From: an uncultured Lachnospiraceae bacterium
Lineage (GTDB): Bacteria; Bacillota; Clostridia; Lachnospirales; Lachnospiraceae
Direction: 5' to 3'
Assembly: GCA_947570615.1 (NCBI GenBank)
Contig: CANOVJ010000019.1
Coordinates: forward strand, 1-60,927
DNA length: 60,927 nucleotides
How positions within the stretch are numbered: position 1 is the stretch's first letter; each line of letters starts with the position of its first letter. Under the pieces are notes generated by a model. The model did no database searches. It was given only the letters and a program-made list of their open reading frames with translations, and was not told the DNA's origin. A program made the position numbers and the translations under genes. Below are positions 25,776-35,097 of this stretch, in pieces.

Positions 25776-28535
25776 TTATTTTTCCATCAGGGGGAACATG
25801 AGATTGACCTTGAACAGATCCCCGTCAACCACGATCTCGAACTCCCCTCTCTGAGCCTGGGTCAGGTTCTTGGCTATGGACAGGCCAAGGCCGCTCCCCT
25901 CTGTCGTTCTGGACTCGTCGCCTCTGATGAAGCGCTCTGTCAGCTCCTGCGCGCTCACCTTCAGGGGCTGGGCCGAGATATTCTTGACTGAGAGCATCAC
26001 CAGCGGCTGCTTCTGCTCATCCTCCCAGAGTCCCAGATCGATATAAACCCTGGTTCCCGGCATGGCGTATTTCACCACATTGTTAAAGAGGTTTTCGATG
26101 ACTCTCCAGATCCGCCTGCTGTCCGCCTCGATAAACACGGAGCCCTTCGGCCCGCGCAGCACCGGATAAAGCGCCTTTTCCTCAAATTTCTGTGAAAACT
26201 CTCCGATGGTCTGATTCAGAAGCTCCACCAGATTGATCTTCTCCCACTGAAGCACGATATTCCCCGAAGAGATCTTGGATGCCTCCACCAGGTCGTCGGT
26301 AAGCTGCTTAAGCCGCTGGGACTTCGCATCGAGCACCTCGATATATTCCCTGATTTTTGGATCCTTCACGTTTTCCCGCTTAATCAGATTCACATAATTG
26401 ATGATGGAGGTAAGGGGCGTCTTGATATCGTGGGAAACATTGGTAATCAGATCCGCCTTCATGCGTTCATCCTTCATACTGGTTTCCACCGCCGTCCTCA
26501 CGCTCTCCCCGATGCTGTTCACCGCCTTCGCAAGATCCAGATCCTCCCCGTAAAGGCCGTCCTCGCCCACCTTGTGGGAGAGATTTCCCCCGCGGATCAG
26601 CCGGATCCCCTCCAGGATCCTCTCCCTGGCAAGAGCGGAGCGGTACATTATATACCCCACGCCCCCGTCCAGCGCCAGCAAAAGCAGAAGAGGAAGAAGC
26701 CAGAGCCCGGTCTCACGATGATCCACGAACATATAAGCCGTAAACAGAACCAGCCCTGCGTTTACCAGCACGAATCCCCCCAGAGGAACCCACACCCGGA
26801 TCAGCACGGTGGAGTGCTCAAAGGCGTAAAGCATCCATTTTCCCAGAGAGCGCCCCATACGCCGCAGAATGCTTTCCCGCCACAGCACGCCGCCTCTGAT
26901 CCTCCTTACGAAGCTGTAATAGAAGAAGGAAAAGATCAGGCTCACCAACAGCGCGGACACCCCTGCCAGAGCGACCAAAAATCCGCCCTCCACCGACTGC
27001 CAGAAGCGATTAACCGCCGCCGATATGCCATAAAACATCCCCCAGAGAAGGGCAATTCCCGCCACTGCCATGACTTCCGTTGGAATATAGTCCTCAGGGC
27101 ACAGACCGGTCACAATCTCGCCGGTATCCTTTCTGCGCACCCGTCCCTCCTTCATGGTGAGCACCGCCAGAAGAAGCAGCCAGATCAGGATGCAGGCGAT
27201 CCCACCTGCGAGGTACTGCCACATCCAGGGAACAAAATCCCCGAAACGCGCCCGCGCCATGGTAAAGACGTCCTCCGCCCCATACCCGGTGTCCACCCCG
27301 ATCATGATCCGGGTATCCTGCGGATAGGCGTACTCGTATCCGTTAAAGAGATAGCGCAGGGTGGCCTCCTCAATCATGGTATTGGTCTCAAATTCCATGG
27401 CAGACGCGTCATAAAGGACATATCTGCCGCACCGGTCCATCAGCTCCTTTTTCAGCTGCGCCTCAGAGCCGGTCCTCCTTTCCAGGTTGCTGTAAATTTC
27501 CGTCTTTCCATTGATGGTTTTACTGATAAAGTAGACGATATTGGAATTACCGCCGTCAAAGCGGTCCCTGTAGCTCAGATAATTGTTGTAATTGACGGCC
27601 AGATCCCTCACCGTGCTACTCAGGTTCTCACAGAGCATGTGATAATCATTCCAGGTGGAGACATGCTCCTCCAGCTTTTTCCCGTCCACCGTGCGGTATC
27701 TGTTTTTCAGGATAGTCTCCTGCACGTCGTCCCTTATGTTTTCCTCCGGATTTAAGAGATTCCCCGACACGTCCACCACCTGCGTGGCGCCGGAAAGATC
27801 GGAATTGAGGTATTTAAATGATCCGCTCTGCCCCTGCGGATCCACCTTCGTCACTGTCCTGCCAAAGCTCAGAAAGCGGTTCACCTCGTCGCCGGTCATA
27901 TAGACCTCCTCATACTCCAGTCCCGCCTGCCCCCATTTGAGCAGATCGTCCAGATAATAGCGGGCGGTGACATACTCCCCGGGAAGCTCGCCGTATCTTC
28001 CCGCAAAGGCGGTGACGTCGATCTCCTTCTGGGGATTGAACGCGGCGTCCGTCTCCATCTGGCTTCTGATGGCCCCATAACAGATCACATCCGAAACACT
28101 TTTTCCCAGCAGCCTGTTAAAAAGCGTGGATTCCTCAAAAGGAGCGTCCCGATCCTCGCCGATGAGACTGTAGCTCTCCACCCCCTTATCGGTATAATGT
28201 ACAAAATAAGAGCCCGAAAGAACGGTGACAATCAGAACCGCCGCCGTCACCAGCGCCACGTGCTGCAAAAAGTGCAGGATCGACAGACCCGTGTGTCTGT
28301 GTCTGCGCCTTACGGTCTGCTTTCTGCCCCCTTTCTCCTGTGTCTGCCCTTCCCCGTCCTGAGCCGCAAAGCCCGAAACATCCCCGGCGGCGTTCTTCCG
28401 GCGGCGTTTTTCCCTGCGCTGTCCGCCCTTCTCCTCCGGTCCGGACCGGTCCTGCTCCTGACCGGACTGCTCCTGCTCCATTGTCAGAATATCCTCCTGC
28501 TGCATTGCCTGTTCCTGCATCCTCTGATCATCCAT
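25776..28535 (-). CDS. Sensor histidine kinase with long acidic N-terminus
   Basis: 919 aa. Residues 1 to about 85 form a cytoplasmic Gln/Glu- then Lys/Arg-rich low-complexity segment. A first membrane helix (about 92-115) leads into a large external sensor region (about 116-430); further hydrophobic segments (about 435-630) precede a HAMP-like linker, HisKA (VSHDIKTPL, phospho-acceptor His near 698) and HATPase_c (N-box ENLFNNVVKYA; G2 GSGLGLSIAKN). The G1 box reads VKNIS instead of DxGxG. AGGAG 7 bases upstream supports the start. It follows its response regulator gene by 65 bases. Confidence 0.92.
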   Translation of the reverse strand: MDDQRMQEQAMQQEDILTMEQEQSGQEQDRSGPEEKGGQRREKRRRKNAAGDVSGFAAQDGEGQTQEKGGRKQTVRRRHRHTGLSILHFLQHVALVTAAVLIVTVLSGSYFVHYTDKGVESYSLIGEDRDAPFEESTLFNRLLGKSVSDVICYGAIRSQMETDAAFNPQKEIDVTAFAGRYGELPGEYVTARYYLDDLLKWGQAGLEYEEVYMTGDEVNRFLSFGRTVTKVDPQGQSGSFKYLNSDLSGATQVVDVSGNLLNPEENIRDDVQETILKNRYRTVDGKKLEEHVSTWNDYHMLCENLSSTVRDLAVNYNNYLSYRDRFDGGNSNIVYFISKTINGKTEIYSNLERRTGSEAQLKKELMDRCGRYVLYDASAMEFETNTMIEEATLRYLFNGYEYAYPQDTRIMIGVDTGYGAEDVFTMARARFGDFVPWMWQYLAGGIACILIWLLLLAVLTMKEGRVRRKDTGEIVTGLCPEDYIPTEVMAVAGIALLWGMFYGISAAVNRFWQSVEGGFLVALAGVSALLVSLIFSFFYYSFVRRIRGGVLWRESILRRMGRSLGKWMLYAFEHSTVLIRVWVPLGGFVLVNAGLVLFTAYMFVDHRETGLWLLPLLLLLALDGGVGYIMYRSALARERILEGIRLIRGGNLSHKVGEDGLYGEDLDLAKAVNSIGESVRTAVETSMKDERMKADLITNVSHDIKTPLTSIINYVNLIKRENVKDPKIREYIEVLDAKSQRLKQLTDDLVEASKISSGNIVLQWEKINLVELLNQTIGEFSQKFEEKALYPVLRGPKGSVFIEADSRRIWRVIENLFNNVVKYAMPGTRVYIDLGLWEDEQKQPLVMLSVKNISAQPLKVSAQELTERFIRGDESRTTEGSGLGLSIAKNLTQAQRGEFEIVVDGDLFKVNLMFPLMEK

Positions 28536-28600
28536 AGCTGTACTCCTGTTCCGGTCTGGCAGTCCTCCCCGCGCCAGTTTCGCCCGGCGCGCCAGAATCC

Positions 28601-29293
28601 CTACTGTTTTTCAATCTTATAGCCCACGCCCCAGACCACCTTCAGATATCTTGGCTCCCTGGGATTGATCTCTATTTTTTCTCTGATGTGCCGGATATGC
28701 ACCGCCACCGTATTGTCCGCGCCGATGGCCTCCTCGTTCCAGATATTTTCATAGATCTGGTCGATGGAAAAGACCTTGCCCTTGTTCTTCACAAGAAGCA
28801 GAAGGATGTTGTACTCGATAGGGGTCAGCCGCACGCTCTCCCCGTCCACCGTGACCTCCTTTGTGTCGTCGTTGATACACAGCCCTCCCACGGAAAAAAG
28901 CGCGTTGTTCTCCACATTCAGATTCCCCAGCTGTGTGTATCTTCGCAGGTTGGACTTCACTCTGGCCACCAGCTCCAGGGGATTGAACGGCTTGGTCACG
29001 TAGTCGTCCGCCCCGATATTCAGCCCCAGGATCTTGTCCGTATCCTCCGACCTGGCGGAGAGAAAAATAATGGGGATACTGCTGTACTCTCTGATCTTTA
29101 AGGTTGCGTGAATCCCATCCAGCCTCGGCATCATAATGTCAATGATCAGAAGCTGGATATTCTGCTCCTTTAAAACCTGGATAGCCTGCTCCCCGTCACA
29201 GGCCCTGAAGACCCGGTAGCCCTCCTGCATCAGATAAATCTCTATCGCGTCCACAATCTCTTTGTCGTCATCGCAAACCAGGATATTTGTCAT
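28601..29293 (-). CDS. OmpR/PhoB-type response regulator
   Basis: 230 aa. Receiver domain (residues 1-115): acidic CDDD near the N-terminus, phospho-acceptor Asp in LLIIDIMMPRLDG, Thr/Ser in PIIFLSARS and Lys in YVTKPF. The C-terminal winged helix (about 130-230) has LTPIEYNILLLLVKNKGKVFS and VHIRHIREKIE. The start at 29293 with AAAGGTG upstream is preferred over an ORF extension. It is paired with the downstream sensor kinase; the signal is unknown. Confidence 0.93.
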   Translation of the reverse strand: MTNILVCDDDKEIVDAIEIYLMQEGYRVFRACDGEQAIQVLKEQNIQLLIIDIMMPRLDGIHATLKIREYSSIPIIFLSARSEDTDKILGLNIGADDYVTKPFNPLELVARVKSNLRRYTQLGNLNVENNALFSVGGLCINDDTKEVTVDGESVRLTPIEYNILLLLVKNKGKVFSIDQIYENIWNEEAIGADNTVAVHIRHIREKIEINPREPRYLKVVWGVGYKIEKQ

Positions 29294-29366
29294 AACGTGT
29301 TCACACCTTTCTGTGGGATTAATCATAGTAAACCATACCAACTTTAAGAAACAGACAGGGAAAAAG

Positions 29367-30308
29367 TTAAGATTTTATTAATTCCAGAAAAGCCGCCAGA
29401 TTTCCCCTTTTTCCCTGGCTGGCTCTGTGGGAAAAAAGATATTCGCTGTTACAGCAGGTACACAGATCCGTCACCGCCAGATGCTCCGGCAAAATCCCCG
29501 CCTCCAGCAGCACGCTCCGGTTGGCCTCCCAGAGATCAAGCTGATACTTTAAAGGCTCCCTTCCCTGTCTGAAAAAGAGCTTCCACTCCTGCCCAAACTC
29601 CTGCATAAAGACCTGCGCCACCTCCTGGCTGACCTCGTAGCAGTCCTGACAGATGGAGGGTCCGATGGCGGCCAGTACATCCCCCGGTCTGGTTCCGAAG
29701 GCCTCCTCCATGGCCTTAAGCACCGCCCTTCCCATGCGCGCTGCGGTTCCCCGCCAGCCGGAATGGCCAAGGCCGATGGCGCCGTTGACCGGATCCACAA
29801 AATACAGAGGCACACAGTCCGCGTACAGGGTACACAGCGCGATCCCCGCCGTGCTGGTGATCAGCCCGTCCACATCGTCGTAATCCGTCTCCCTGACGAC
29901 TCCCTTTCCGCAGTCCTCCTCCGTAACCAGCCGCACGTTGATTGTGTGGGTCTGCCTGGAGCAGACAATACGCTCCGGTTTCGTCCCGAGAGCCCCGGCA
30001 ATGCGCCGGAAATTCTCGTCCACCGCCTCCCTGTCGTCTCCCCTTGTATAGCTCAAATTCATGGTGGCGAAGACGCCCCTGCTCACACCCCCTGTCCGGG
30101 TGGAAAAGAGGTGTCTGACAAGCCCTGTCTGCTCCAGAAGGGGAAAGGTCAGATATTCCAGCTCCCCCTGCCGGTTCCTTTTCACGGGTGTATCGCTTTT
30201 CTTCCGTATAAGGGCTATTTTTGAAGCGCAATGTCCGCTCTCCGACTCCGGGATGTCTCCCGGGTCCCTGCGTCCATTGTTGAACAGATTGTTTGTGCTC
30301 GGTTCCAT
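29367..30308 (-). CDS. pgeF: Peptidoglycan editing factor PgeF (YfiH/laccase domain)
   Basis: 313 aa. The copper/zinc-binding core motifs are visible: QTHTINV, YADCVPLYFVDP, GLGHSGWRGTAA and AAIGPSICQDCYEV, and the end CTCCNSEYLFSHR. In E. coli the protein removes wrongly incorporated amino acids from peptidoglycan precursors, and homologues also show adenosine/purine nucleoside phosphorylase activity in vitro. The first 45 residues are not family-like, but GAGAGG before the ATG at 30308 supports this start. It ends 73 bases before the response regulator gene. Confidence 0.88.
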   Translation of the reverse strand: MEPSTNNLFNNGRRDPGDIPESESGHCASKIALIRKKSDTPVKRNRQGELEYLTFPLLEQTGLVRHLFSTRTGGVSRGVFATMNLSYTRGDDREAVDENFRRIAGALGTKPERIVCSRQTHTINVRLVTEEDCGKGVVRETDYDDVDGLITSTAGIALCTLYADCVPLYFVDPVNGAIGLGHSGWRGTAARMGRAVLKAMEEAFGTRPGDVLAAIGPSICQDCYEVSQEVAQVFMQEFGQEWKLFFRQGREPLKYQLDLWEANRSVLLEAGILPEHLAVTDLCTCCNSEYLFSHRASQGKRGNLAAFLELIKS

Positions 30309-30341
30309 AATGATATCCTCTCTTTTATTATCACAGATTCG

Positions 30342-30716
30342 CTACCAGGAATACGTTCTTCCCCTCACGCCGTAGGGAAAGGCGTTCCTGTGCCATCTGA
30401 CCTGATCCCCGCAGATGGCCACCACGTCGTATCGCACCTGCATAAGACTCTCCCGCTGATGGGTCAGCCTGTAGTAATCCGACGCCTGACAGATCCGCGC
30501 CTGCTTTGCGCCTCCCACCGCCTCCTCGGGCTGTCCGCATCCGCCGTCCCTGCGGTATTTTACCTCTACAAAAACAAGGCAGTTCTCATGAATCCCGATC
30601 AGATCCACTTCGCCCTGCCTGCACGCAAAGTTTTTATCCAGCAGAACAAACCCCTGCCTCTCCAGATAAGAGGCGGCCTGCTCCTCGTATTGCTTTCCTT
30701 TTTCCCTCTTATTCAA
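30342..30716 (-). CDS. UPF0102/YraN family nuclease-like protein
   Basis: 124 aa, small endonuclease-fold protein (restriction endonuclease-like) with GEVDLIGIHENCLVFVEVKYR, matching the D-x(n)-ExK catalytic pattern. The start is TTG at 30716, with GGAGGGATAA directly upstream. Function is uncertain; homologues often sit next to rnhB or ribosomal genes. It follows the FlhB-like gene. Confidence 0.86.
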   Translation of the reverse strand: MNKREKGKQYEEQAASYLERQGFVLLDKNFACRQGEVDLIGIHENCLVFVEVKYRRDGGCGQPEEAVGGAKQARICQASDYYRLTHQRESLMQVRYDVVAICGDQVRWHRNAFPYGVRGRTYSW

Positions 30717-30794
30717 TTATCCCTCCAGAGAATTTCGGGGGCAAATAACGGCAAACTCTCCCCGCCCCGCGCTCCAAAAAGCGGCCCGCCTTTC

Positions 30795-31082
30795 TCAGAG
30801 CTTACCGCCCATCTTTGCCCTGATCTTATCCATGGCGTCCACAAAGACCAGGATCTCCGCCACCACCTCGTACAGCTCCGGAGGGATCATATCGCCGATC
30901 TCAAGGCGGGATAAGGTATCCGCCAGCTTATCGTCCCGATGTACCGGGACGGCCGCCTCCTGGGCCTTCTCGATGATCCGCTCCGCCAGAGCGCCCTTTC
31001 CGCTGGCGATGACTCTGGGGGCGTCGTCCTCCGGGTCATAGGAGAGGGCGATCGCCTGCTTTACTTTTTCCTTCTGCTCCAT
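30795..31082 (-). CDS. FlhB-like (YlqH) export-switch C-terminal protein
   Basis: 95 aa. It resembles the C-terminal cytoplasmic part of FlhB/YscU (AIALSYDPEDDAPRVIASGKGALAERIIEKAQEAAVPVHRD, then IPPELYEVVAEILVFV). The cleavage NPTH motif of full FlhB is absent (SYDP here). It is a stand-alone domain, as in Bacillus YlqH. AAAGGA before ATG 31082 is preferred over a GTG at 31100. It directly follows the FliK-like gene; there are no other flagellar genes in the window. Confidence 0.83.
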   Translation of the reverse strand: MEQKEKVKQAIALSYDPEDDAPRVIASGKGALAERIIEKAQEAAVPVHRDDKLADTLSRLEIGDMIPPELYEVVAEILVFVDAMDKIRAKMGGKL

Positions 31083-31114
31083 CTGACATCCTTTCTGCAC
31101 CCTTTTGTGCGTCC

Positions 31115-32734
31115 TTAAGCCCTGGCGTCAAAGGAGTAGCCCGCCAGCGGGGAGATACTCTTTCCCTGCTTTAAGATCTCCTCCATCACATTGGCGGTTT
31201 CATCCTGATGGATAAACTCAGCGTTCATGGAATATCCCCTGTCCTCAAGCCTTTTGTTCAGAATGGAAATATTCTGTGCGATCAGATCCAGCGCCCCCTC
31301 GTCCTGCAGATAAAATTTCGTGGCCACCCTCTGATCCGTCAGGGAGACATGCACATCCACTCCGCCCAGATGCTCCATATCCAGATGCAGCAGAGCGCTG
31401 ACGCTCCCGTCCTTTCTGGCCAGACTCTTCCTGTTGGTGTAGACAAAGAGCTCTCCGCCTGCATTTTTTGACTGCATTTTCAGAGGAAGCTGAACATAGT
31501 TAAACATATGATTTAACTGGTTCATAAAGTCTATATTGCTGTTCACATTCGCCACAGCCCGGGCCAGCGGCGTATCCACTCTGGCCGCCTGGGAGAGCGC
31601 CTGGCTTAAACGGTTCATCTGGCTGTTTAAACGCTCATAGAGCCTGTCAACGCTGCCCTCCCTGCCTACCTCCTGCGGATCCAACAGCCACTGGTTCGTC
31701 ATGTGGCTTTTGAGAAGGGCCTTAAACCCTTTTCCCTCCAGCAGCTCAAAAACCGCCCTCTCCGGCACATCCTCACGGGTCAGAAGCCCTTCGATCTCGC
31801 CCAGAAGCTCCCGGGTCGTGAGCCGGTTTGCCAGAAAGGCTTTCGTCGCCTGCTCCGGCATCCCGGCCTGCCGCATCTGAGCGGCCAGCTCCCTGGCCTG
31901 GGCGGGGGTAAGAATCTCCTCAGAGAAAGCCCCACCGGAAAGGGCTTCCCCTGCAGGCGCCCCCTCCCCGGACAGAGGCTGCCCCGCGCTGCCCTGGGCC
32001 TGAGCGGCAGCTTCCCCTGCCTCCCCCTCTCCCGCTCCCTTAAGAAGCACTGCGCTCAGCACATCCTGATAGAAGGAAATCCCTTCCTTAAGGCTCCCGC
32101 CTCCGGTGAGCTCCTGAAAGGTCTGTGAGAAGGCGTCCGCAATATCCAGAAGACTCTGCCCGATCTGGTGATGATAATTTTTGTAAGCCTCAAACTGGGC
32201 GATATTCTCCGGGGTGGCCGGCAGCGAGAGGCGCTGCATCTGCACCAGCGTCTGAAGATCCGCCTGGGGATTGGCGCTGACCACCCGGTTCATCTGATAA
32301 AGGGCCTGCCTGTCGATGGAGAGGCCCTCCTGCATCATGGCCCTGACCATCCCGGCGGTTATACTGTTCTCCGGCAGTCCTGCCGCCCTGAGCGCCCTGG
32401 ACACATTGGGATCCTGCCCGATATTTTCGAAGAGAGGGCTGAGCACCACTCTGGAACCGCTGTTATTCTTAATCTGAAAGGCCAGAAGCTGGCCGGGCAG
32501 CACCGACATATTTCCTTCCAGCCTGGCCTGGAGGAGCTGGTTCTTTCCGATGGAGAGCAGTACGTCGCTCCCTTCCTTCATCAGAACCTCCCCGGATATG
32601 GTCTGTCCCGGAAGCTTTAAAAGGATGGCCTCCTTTCCGTTCTTCAATCCCTGCTCCATGGCCGGAGTGATCTCTGTCCCCGTATTTTCCACATAATTCT
32701 GATTGATCTGTCCAAAAAAAGCCGATAGCTTCAT
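31115..32734 (-). CDS. FliK-like hook-length-control domain protein (YlqG type)
   Basis: 539 aa, in the position of ylqG between rnhB and ylqH. The middle (about 230-270) is Gly/Ala/Glu-rich low complexity, and the C-terminal domain (about 420-520: YTNRKSLARKDGSVSALLHLDMEHLGGVDVHVSLTDQRVATKFYL) resembles the FliK C-terminal (Flg_hook) domain. The role of these proteins outside flagella is not established. AAAGGAACGAC precedes the ATG. Confidence 0.75.
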   Translation of the reverse strand: MKLSAFFGQINQNYVENTGTEITPAMEQGLKNGKEAILLKLPGQTISGEVLMKEGSDVLLSIGKNQLLQARLEGNMSVLPGQLLAFQIKNNSGSRVVLSPLFENIGQDPNVSRALRAAGLPENSITAGMVRAMMQEGLSIDRQALYQMNRVVSANPQADLQTLVQMQRLSLPATPENIAQFEAYKNYHHQIGQSLLDIADAFSQTFQELTGGGSLKEGISFYQDVLSAVLLKGAGEGEAGEAAAQAQGSAGQPLSGEGAPAGEALSGGAFSEEILTPAQARELAAQMRQAGMPEQATKAFLANRLTTRELLGEIEGLLTREDVPERAVFELLEGKGFKALLKSHMTNQWLLDPQEVGREGSVDRLYERLNSQMNRLSQALSQAARVDTPLARAVANVNSNIDFMNQLNHMFNYVQLPLKMQSKNAGGELFVYTNRKSLARKDGSVSALLHLDMEHLGGVDVHVSLTDQRVATKFYLQDEGALDLIAQNISILNKRLEDRGYSMNAEFIHQDETANVMEEILKQGKSISPLAGYSFDARA

Positions 32735-32842
32735 GTCGTTCCTTTCCGCCCCGGATCCCCGGATCCGTCAGACTCTGCCCGAACGCCCCGCCATAGACAT
32801 CCCGCCCGCCCTTCTGCATTTTACGCTCAAGCGGCTGGCCGG

Positions 32843-33601
32843 TCACAGAAAATTCCCGATAAAGCTCCTTCTGTGAATGGGTGAGGGTCCGAATTTCCTG
32901 ATCGCCTCGATATGCGTCCTGGTGCCGTAGCCCTTGTTGGAGGCAAAGCCGTACTCCGGATAAAGCCGGTCATACTCCTTCATACGCCGATCCCGCTCTA
33001 CCTTGGCGATGATACTGGCCGCCGCGATGGAAACGCTCTGGGCGTCCCCCCTGATGATGGGGACCTGTTTTATGGAGACGCCGGGTATGGTCACCGCGTC
33101 GTTCAGCAGAAGATCCGGCTTCACCTTAAGCGCGTCGATGGCCATGCGCATGGCCTCACAGGTTGCCTGCAAAATATTGATCTCATCAATCCGCCGGGGC
33201 GATACAAAGCCAGTGGCCGCCGCCAGCGCCTTCTCCATAATCACATCGTATAACTCTTCTCTCTTTTTTTCGGTCAGTTGCTTGGAATCGTTAAGATATA
33301 AGATATCACAATCCCCGGGTAAAATAACCGCCCCCGCCGCCACCGGCCCTGCCAGGGGGCCTCTGCCCGCCTCGTCGATCCCGCAGATAAAGGAAAAGGA
33401 CGAATACTTTTTTTCATACGCCTTCATGCTCTCCGTGCGCTCCAGTTCCCTCTCCCAGGCCGCCCGGCGCTTTTCGGCCTTCTCCACAAGAGCCTTAACC
33501 CCGGGCCGGGTATCCTTCTCCCATCTGCTTATAAAGACAGGCAGCTCCTCATCCCTGGCTGCCTGTAACATCGCTCTGATCTCTCCGATCTTCTGTTCCA
33601 T
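32843..33601 (-). CDS. rnhB: Ribonuclease HII
   Basis: 252 aa. It cleaves RNA in RNA-DNA hybrids and single ribonucleotides in DNA. Catalytic residues are in GIDEAGRGPLAGPV (Asp-Glu), LLNDAVTI and SIIAKVERDR. It has an N-terminal extension of about 80 residues before the catalytic fold, usual in this group. The ATG at 33601 is preferred; the longer frame would overlap the signal peptidase gene. It follows lepB by 20 bases. Confidence 0.93.
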   Translation of the reverse strand: MEQKIGEIRAMLQAARDEELPVFISRWEKDTRPGVKALVEKAEKRRAAWERELERTESMKAYEKKYSSFSFICGIDEAGRGPLAGPVAAGAVILPGDCDILYLNDSKQLTEKKREELYDVIMEKALAAATGFVSPRRIDEINILQATCEAMRMAIDALKVKPDLLLNDAVTIPGVSIKQVPIIRGDAQSVSIAAASIIAKVERDRRMKEYDRLYPEYGFASNKGYGTRTHIEAIRKFGPSPIHRRSFIGNFL

Positions 33602-33621
33602 TTCTTCTGTGCCTTTCTCCT

Positions 33622-34161
33622 CTACTGGTGCCTGATCATTCCCATCTTTTTCAGAGGCCAGATACGCATCCATGCCTTTCCGATGAACTCGTCCCGATGG
33701 ATATTCCCCACCACCGGGTCCCGGCTGTCAGAGCTGTTGTTGCGGTTGTCACCCATCACAAAATACTCGTCGTCTCCCAGCGTCACCGGCTCATAGGCCC
33801 GCCCCGGATCCGTGATCACCTCCTTGCCATAGGATTCCGCAAGGAGCTCTCCGTCGATAAAAATATTGCCCTCTTCGTCAATATAGACCGTCTCCCCGGG
33901 CAGTCCGATGATGCGCTTGATATAGTAGGTCCGCTCCGCATACCGAAAGGGAAACACGATAATGTCATACCGCCTGGGATCCTCAAAACGGTAGGACAGC
34001 TTATCCACGATCAGATTATCCCCGTCCATCAGCATGGGCTCCATGGAGCTTCCGATCACCTTGGTGCGCTGGCCCACATAGGTCACAATCAGAAAGGTCA
34101 GCGCCAGAACAATCAGCAGATACAGACTTGTACTCAATAGATCTTTCAGTTTTTTGCTCAC
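33622..34161 (-). CDS. lepB: Signal peptidase I, copy 1
   Basis: 179 aa single-pass membrane protease (helix about 12-30) that removes signal peptides. Catalytic Ser is in VIGSSMEPML and the general-base Lys in YYIKRIIGLPGE; GDNRNNSSDSRDPVVG is box E. The start is GTG 34161, overlapping the rbgA stop as GTGA with GGAGGAG 5 bases upstream; another GTG at 34167 is possible. A second signal peptidase lies on the other side of rbgA. Confidence 0.93.
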   Translation of the reverse strand: MSKKLKDLLSTSLYLLIVLALTFLIVTYVGQRTKVIGSSMEPMLMDGDNLIVDKLSYRFEDPRRYDIIVFPFRYAERTYYIKRIIGLPGETVYIDEEGNIFIDGELLAESYGKEVITDPGRAYEPVTLGDDEYFVMGDNRNNSSDSRDPVVGNIHRDEFIGKAWMRIWPLKKMGMIRHQ

Positions 34162-35009
34162 TGCCACTCCTCCGGATACTCTAATGTAATTCTGCCCAGC
34201 CTGCCGCTTCTGAAATCGTCCAGAACAATCTGGGATCCCCGCAGCAGATCGGGGGCCTGCCCTTTTTGCAGGCAGCGTCTGTTGATACAGATCTCCTCCA
34301 GGACGCGCCAGAGCTCCTGGTCCTCCTCCACCCCGTAGCGCTGTGCCAGAACCCCCGCGTAGGCCTTTCGAAGGAAAGACACCACCGAAGCCGCCAGCTC
34401 CTGCGTCTGCAGAATCTCGTCGTTGATGGTACCGATCATGGCCAGCCGCTCTCCGACCTTCTGATCCTCAAATTTGGGCCAGAGAATGCCGGGCGTATCG
34501 AGAAGCTCCAGATTTTTGTTCAGCCGGATCCATTGCTTTCCTTTCGTAACGCCGGGCTTATTGCCCGTGCGGGTACAGGATTTGCCCGCAAAGGAGTTGA
34601 TAAATGTGGATTTTCCCACGTTGGGAATTCCCGCCACCATCGCCCGCACCGGACGGTTTATGATTCCCCGTTTCCGGTCCCGCTCAATCTTTTCCCGGCA
34701 GGTCTCCTGCACCAGCGGCATGATCTTTTTGACTCCCGCGCCGCTTCTGGCGTTGATCTCCTGCACATAAAATCCTTTTTCCTTAAAATATGCTTTCCAA
34801 AGAGCGTTATATTTTTCGTCCGCCAGGTCGGATTTGTTCAGCAGGATAAGTCTGTATTTCCCTCTGCCGATCTCGTCGATGTCAGGGTTTCTGCTGCTCA
34901 TGGGCGCTCTCGCGTCCACCAGCTCGATGATGAGCTCCACCAGCTTACTGTCCTCCTGCATCATCCTTCTGGCCTTCGTCATATGACCGGGATACCACTG
35001 ATAATTCAT
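34158..35009 (-). CDS. rbgA: Ribosome biogenesis GTPase RbgA (YlqF)
   Basis: 283 aa, circularly permuted GTPase: G4 (LNKSDLAD) precedes G1 (GIPNVGKST) and G3 (DTPGILWP). It acts in late assembly of the 50S subunit. The gene sits between two signal peptidase genes, downstream of rplS, as in Bacillus. The start is ATG 35009 with GGGAG 12 bases upstream. A 4-base overlap links it to the first lepB. Confidence 0.95.
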   Translation of the reverse strand: MNYQWYPGHMTKARRMMQEDSKLVELIIELVDARAPMSSRNPDIDEIGRGKYRLILLNKSDLADEKYNALWKAYFKEKGFYVQEINARSGAGVKKIMPLVQETCREKIERDRKRGIINRPVRAMVAGIPNVGKSTFINSFAGKSCTRTGNKPGVTKGKQWIRLNKNLELLDTPGILWPKFEDQKVGERLAMIGTINDEILQTQELAASVVSFLRKAYAGVLAQRYGVEEDQELWRVLEEICINRRCLQKGQAPDLLRGSQIVLDDFRSGRLGRITLEYPEEWQ

Positions 35010-35097
35010 ATTGATACCATGCTCCCTTCAAAATCCAAAACCGCAGTATAACTCCCGCGTCTGTGGACTGAAAACCTTTTCATACCTGCCGTCTGTC

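Noticed and set aside
26430-27755. A 441-codon plus-strand open frame inside the histidine kinase gene
   Set aside because: It is antisense to a well-supported kinase, has no ribosome binding site or domain, and its Pro/His/Arg-rich content is typical of GC-rich shadow frames. The same applies to 41556-42830, 2387-3502, 5185-5742 and 7777-8346.
34158-34167. GTG at 34167 as the signal peptidase start
   Set aside because: The ribosome binding site GGAGGAG would overlap that codon; the GTG at 34161 has 5-base spacing.
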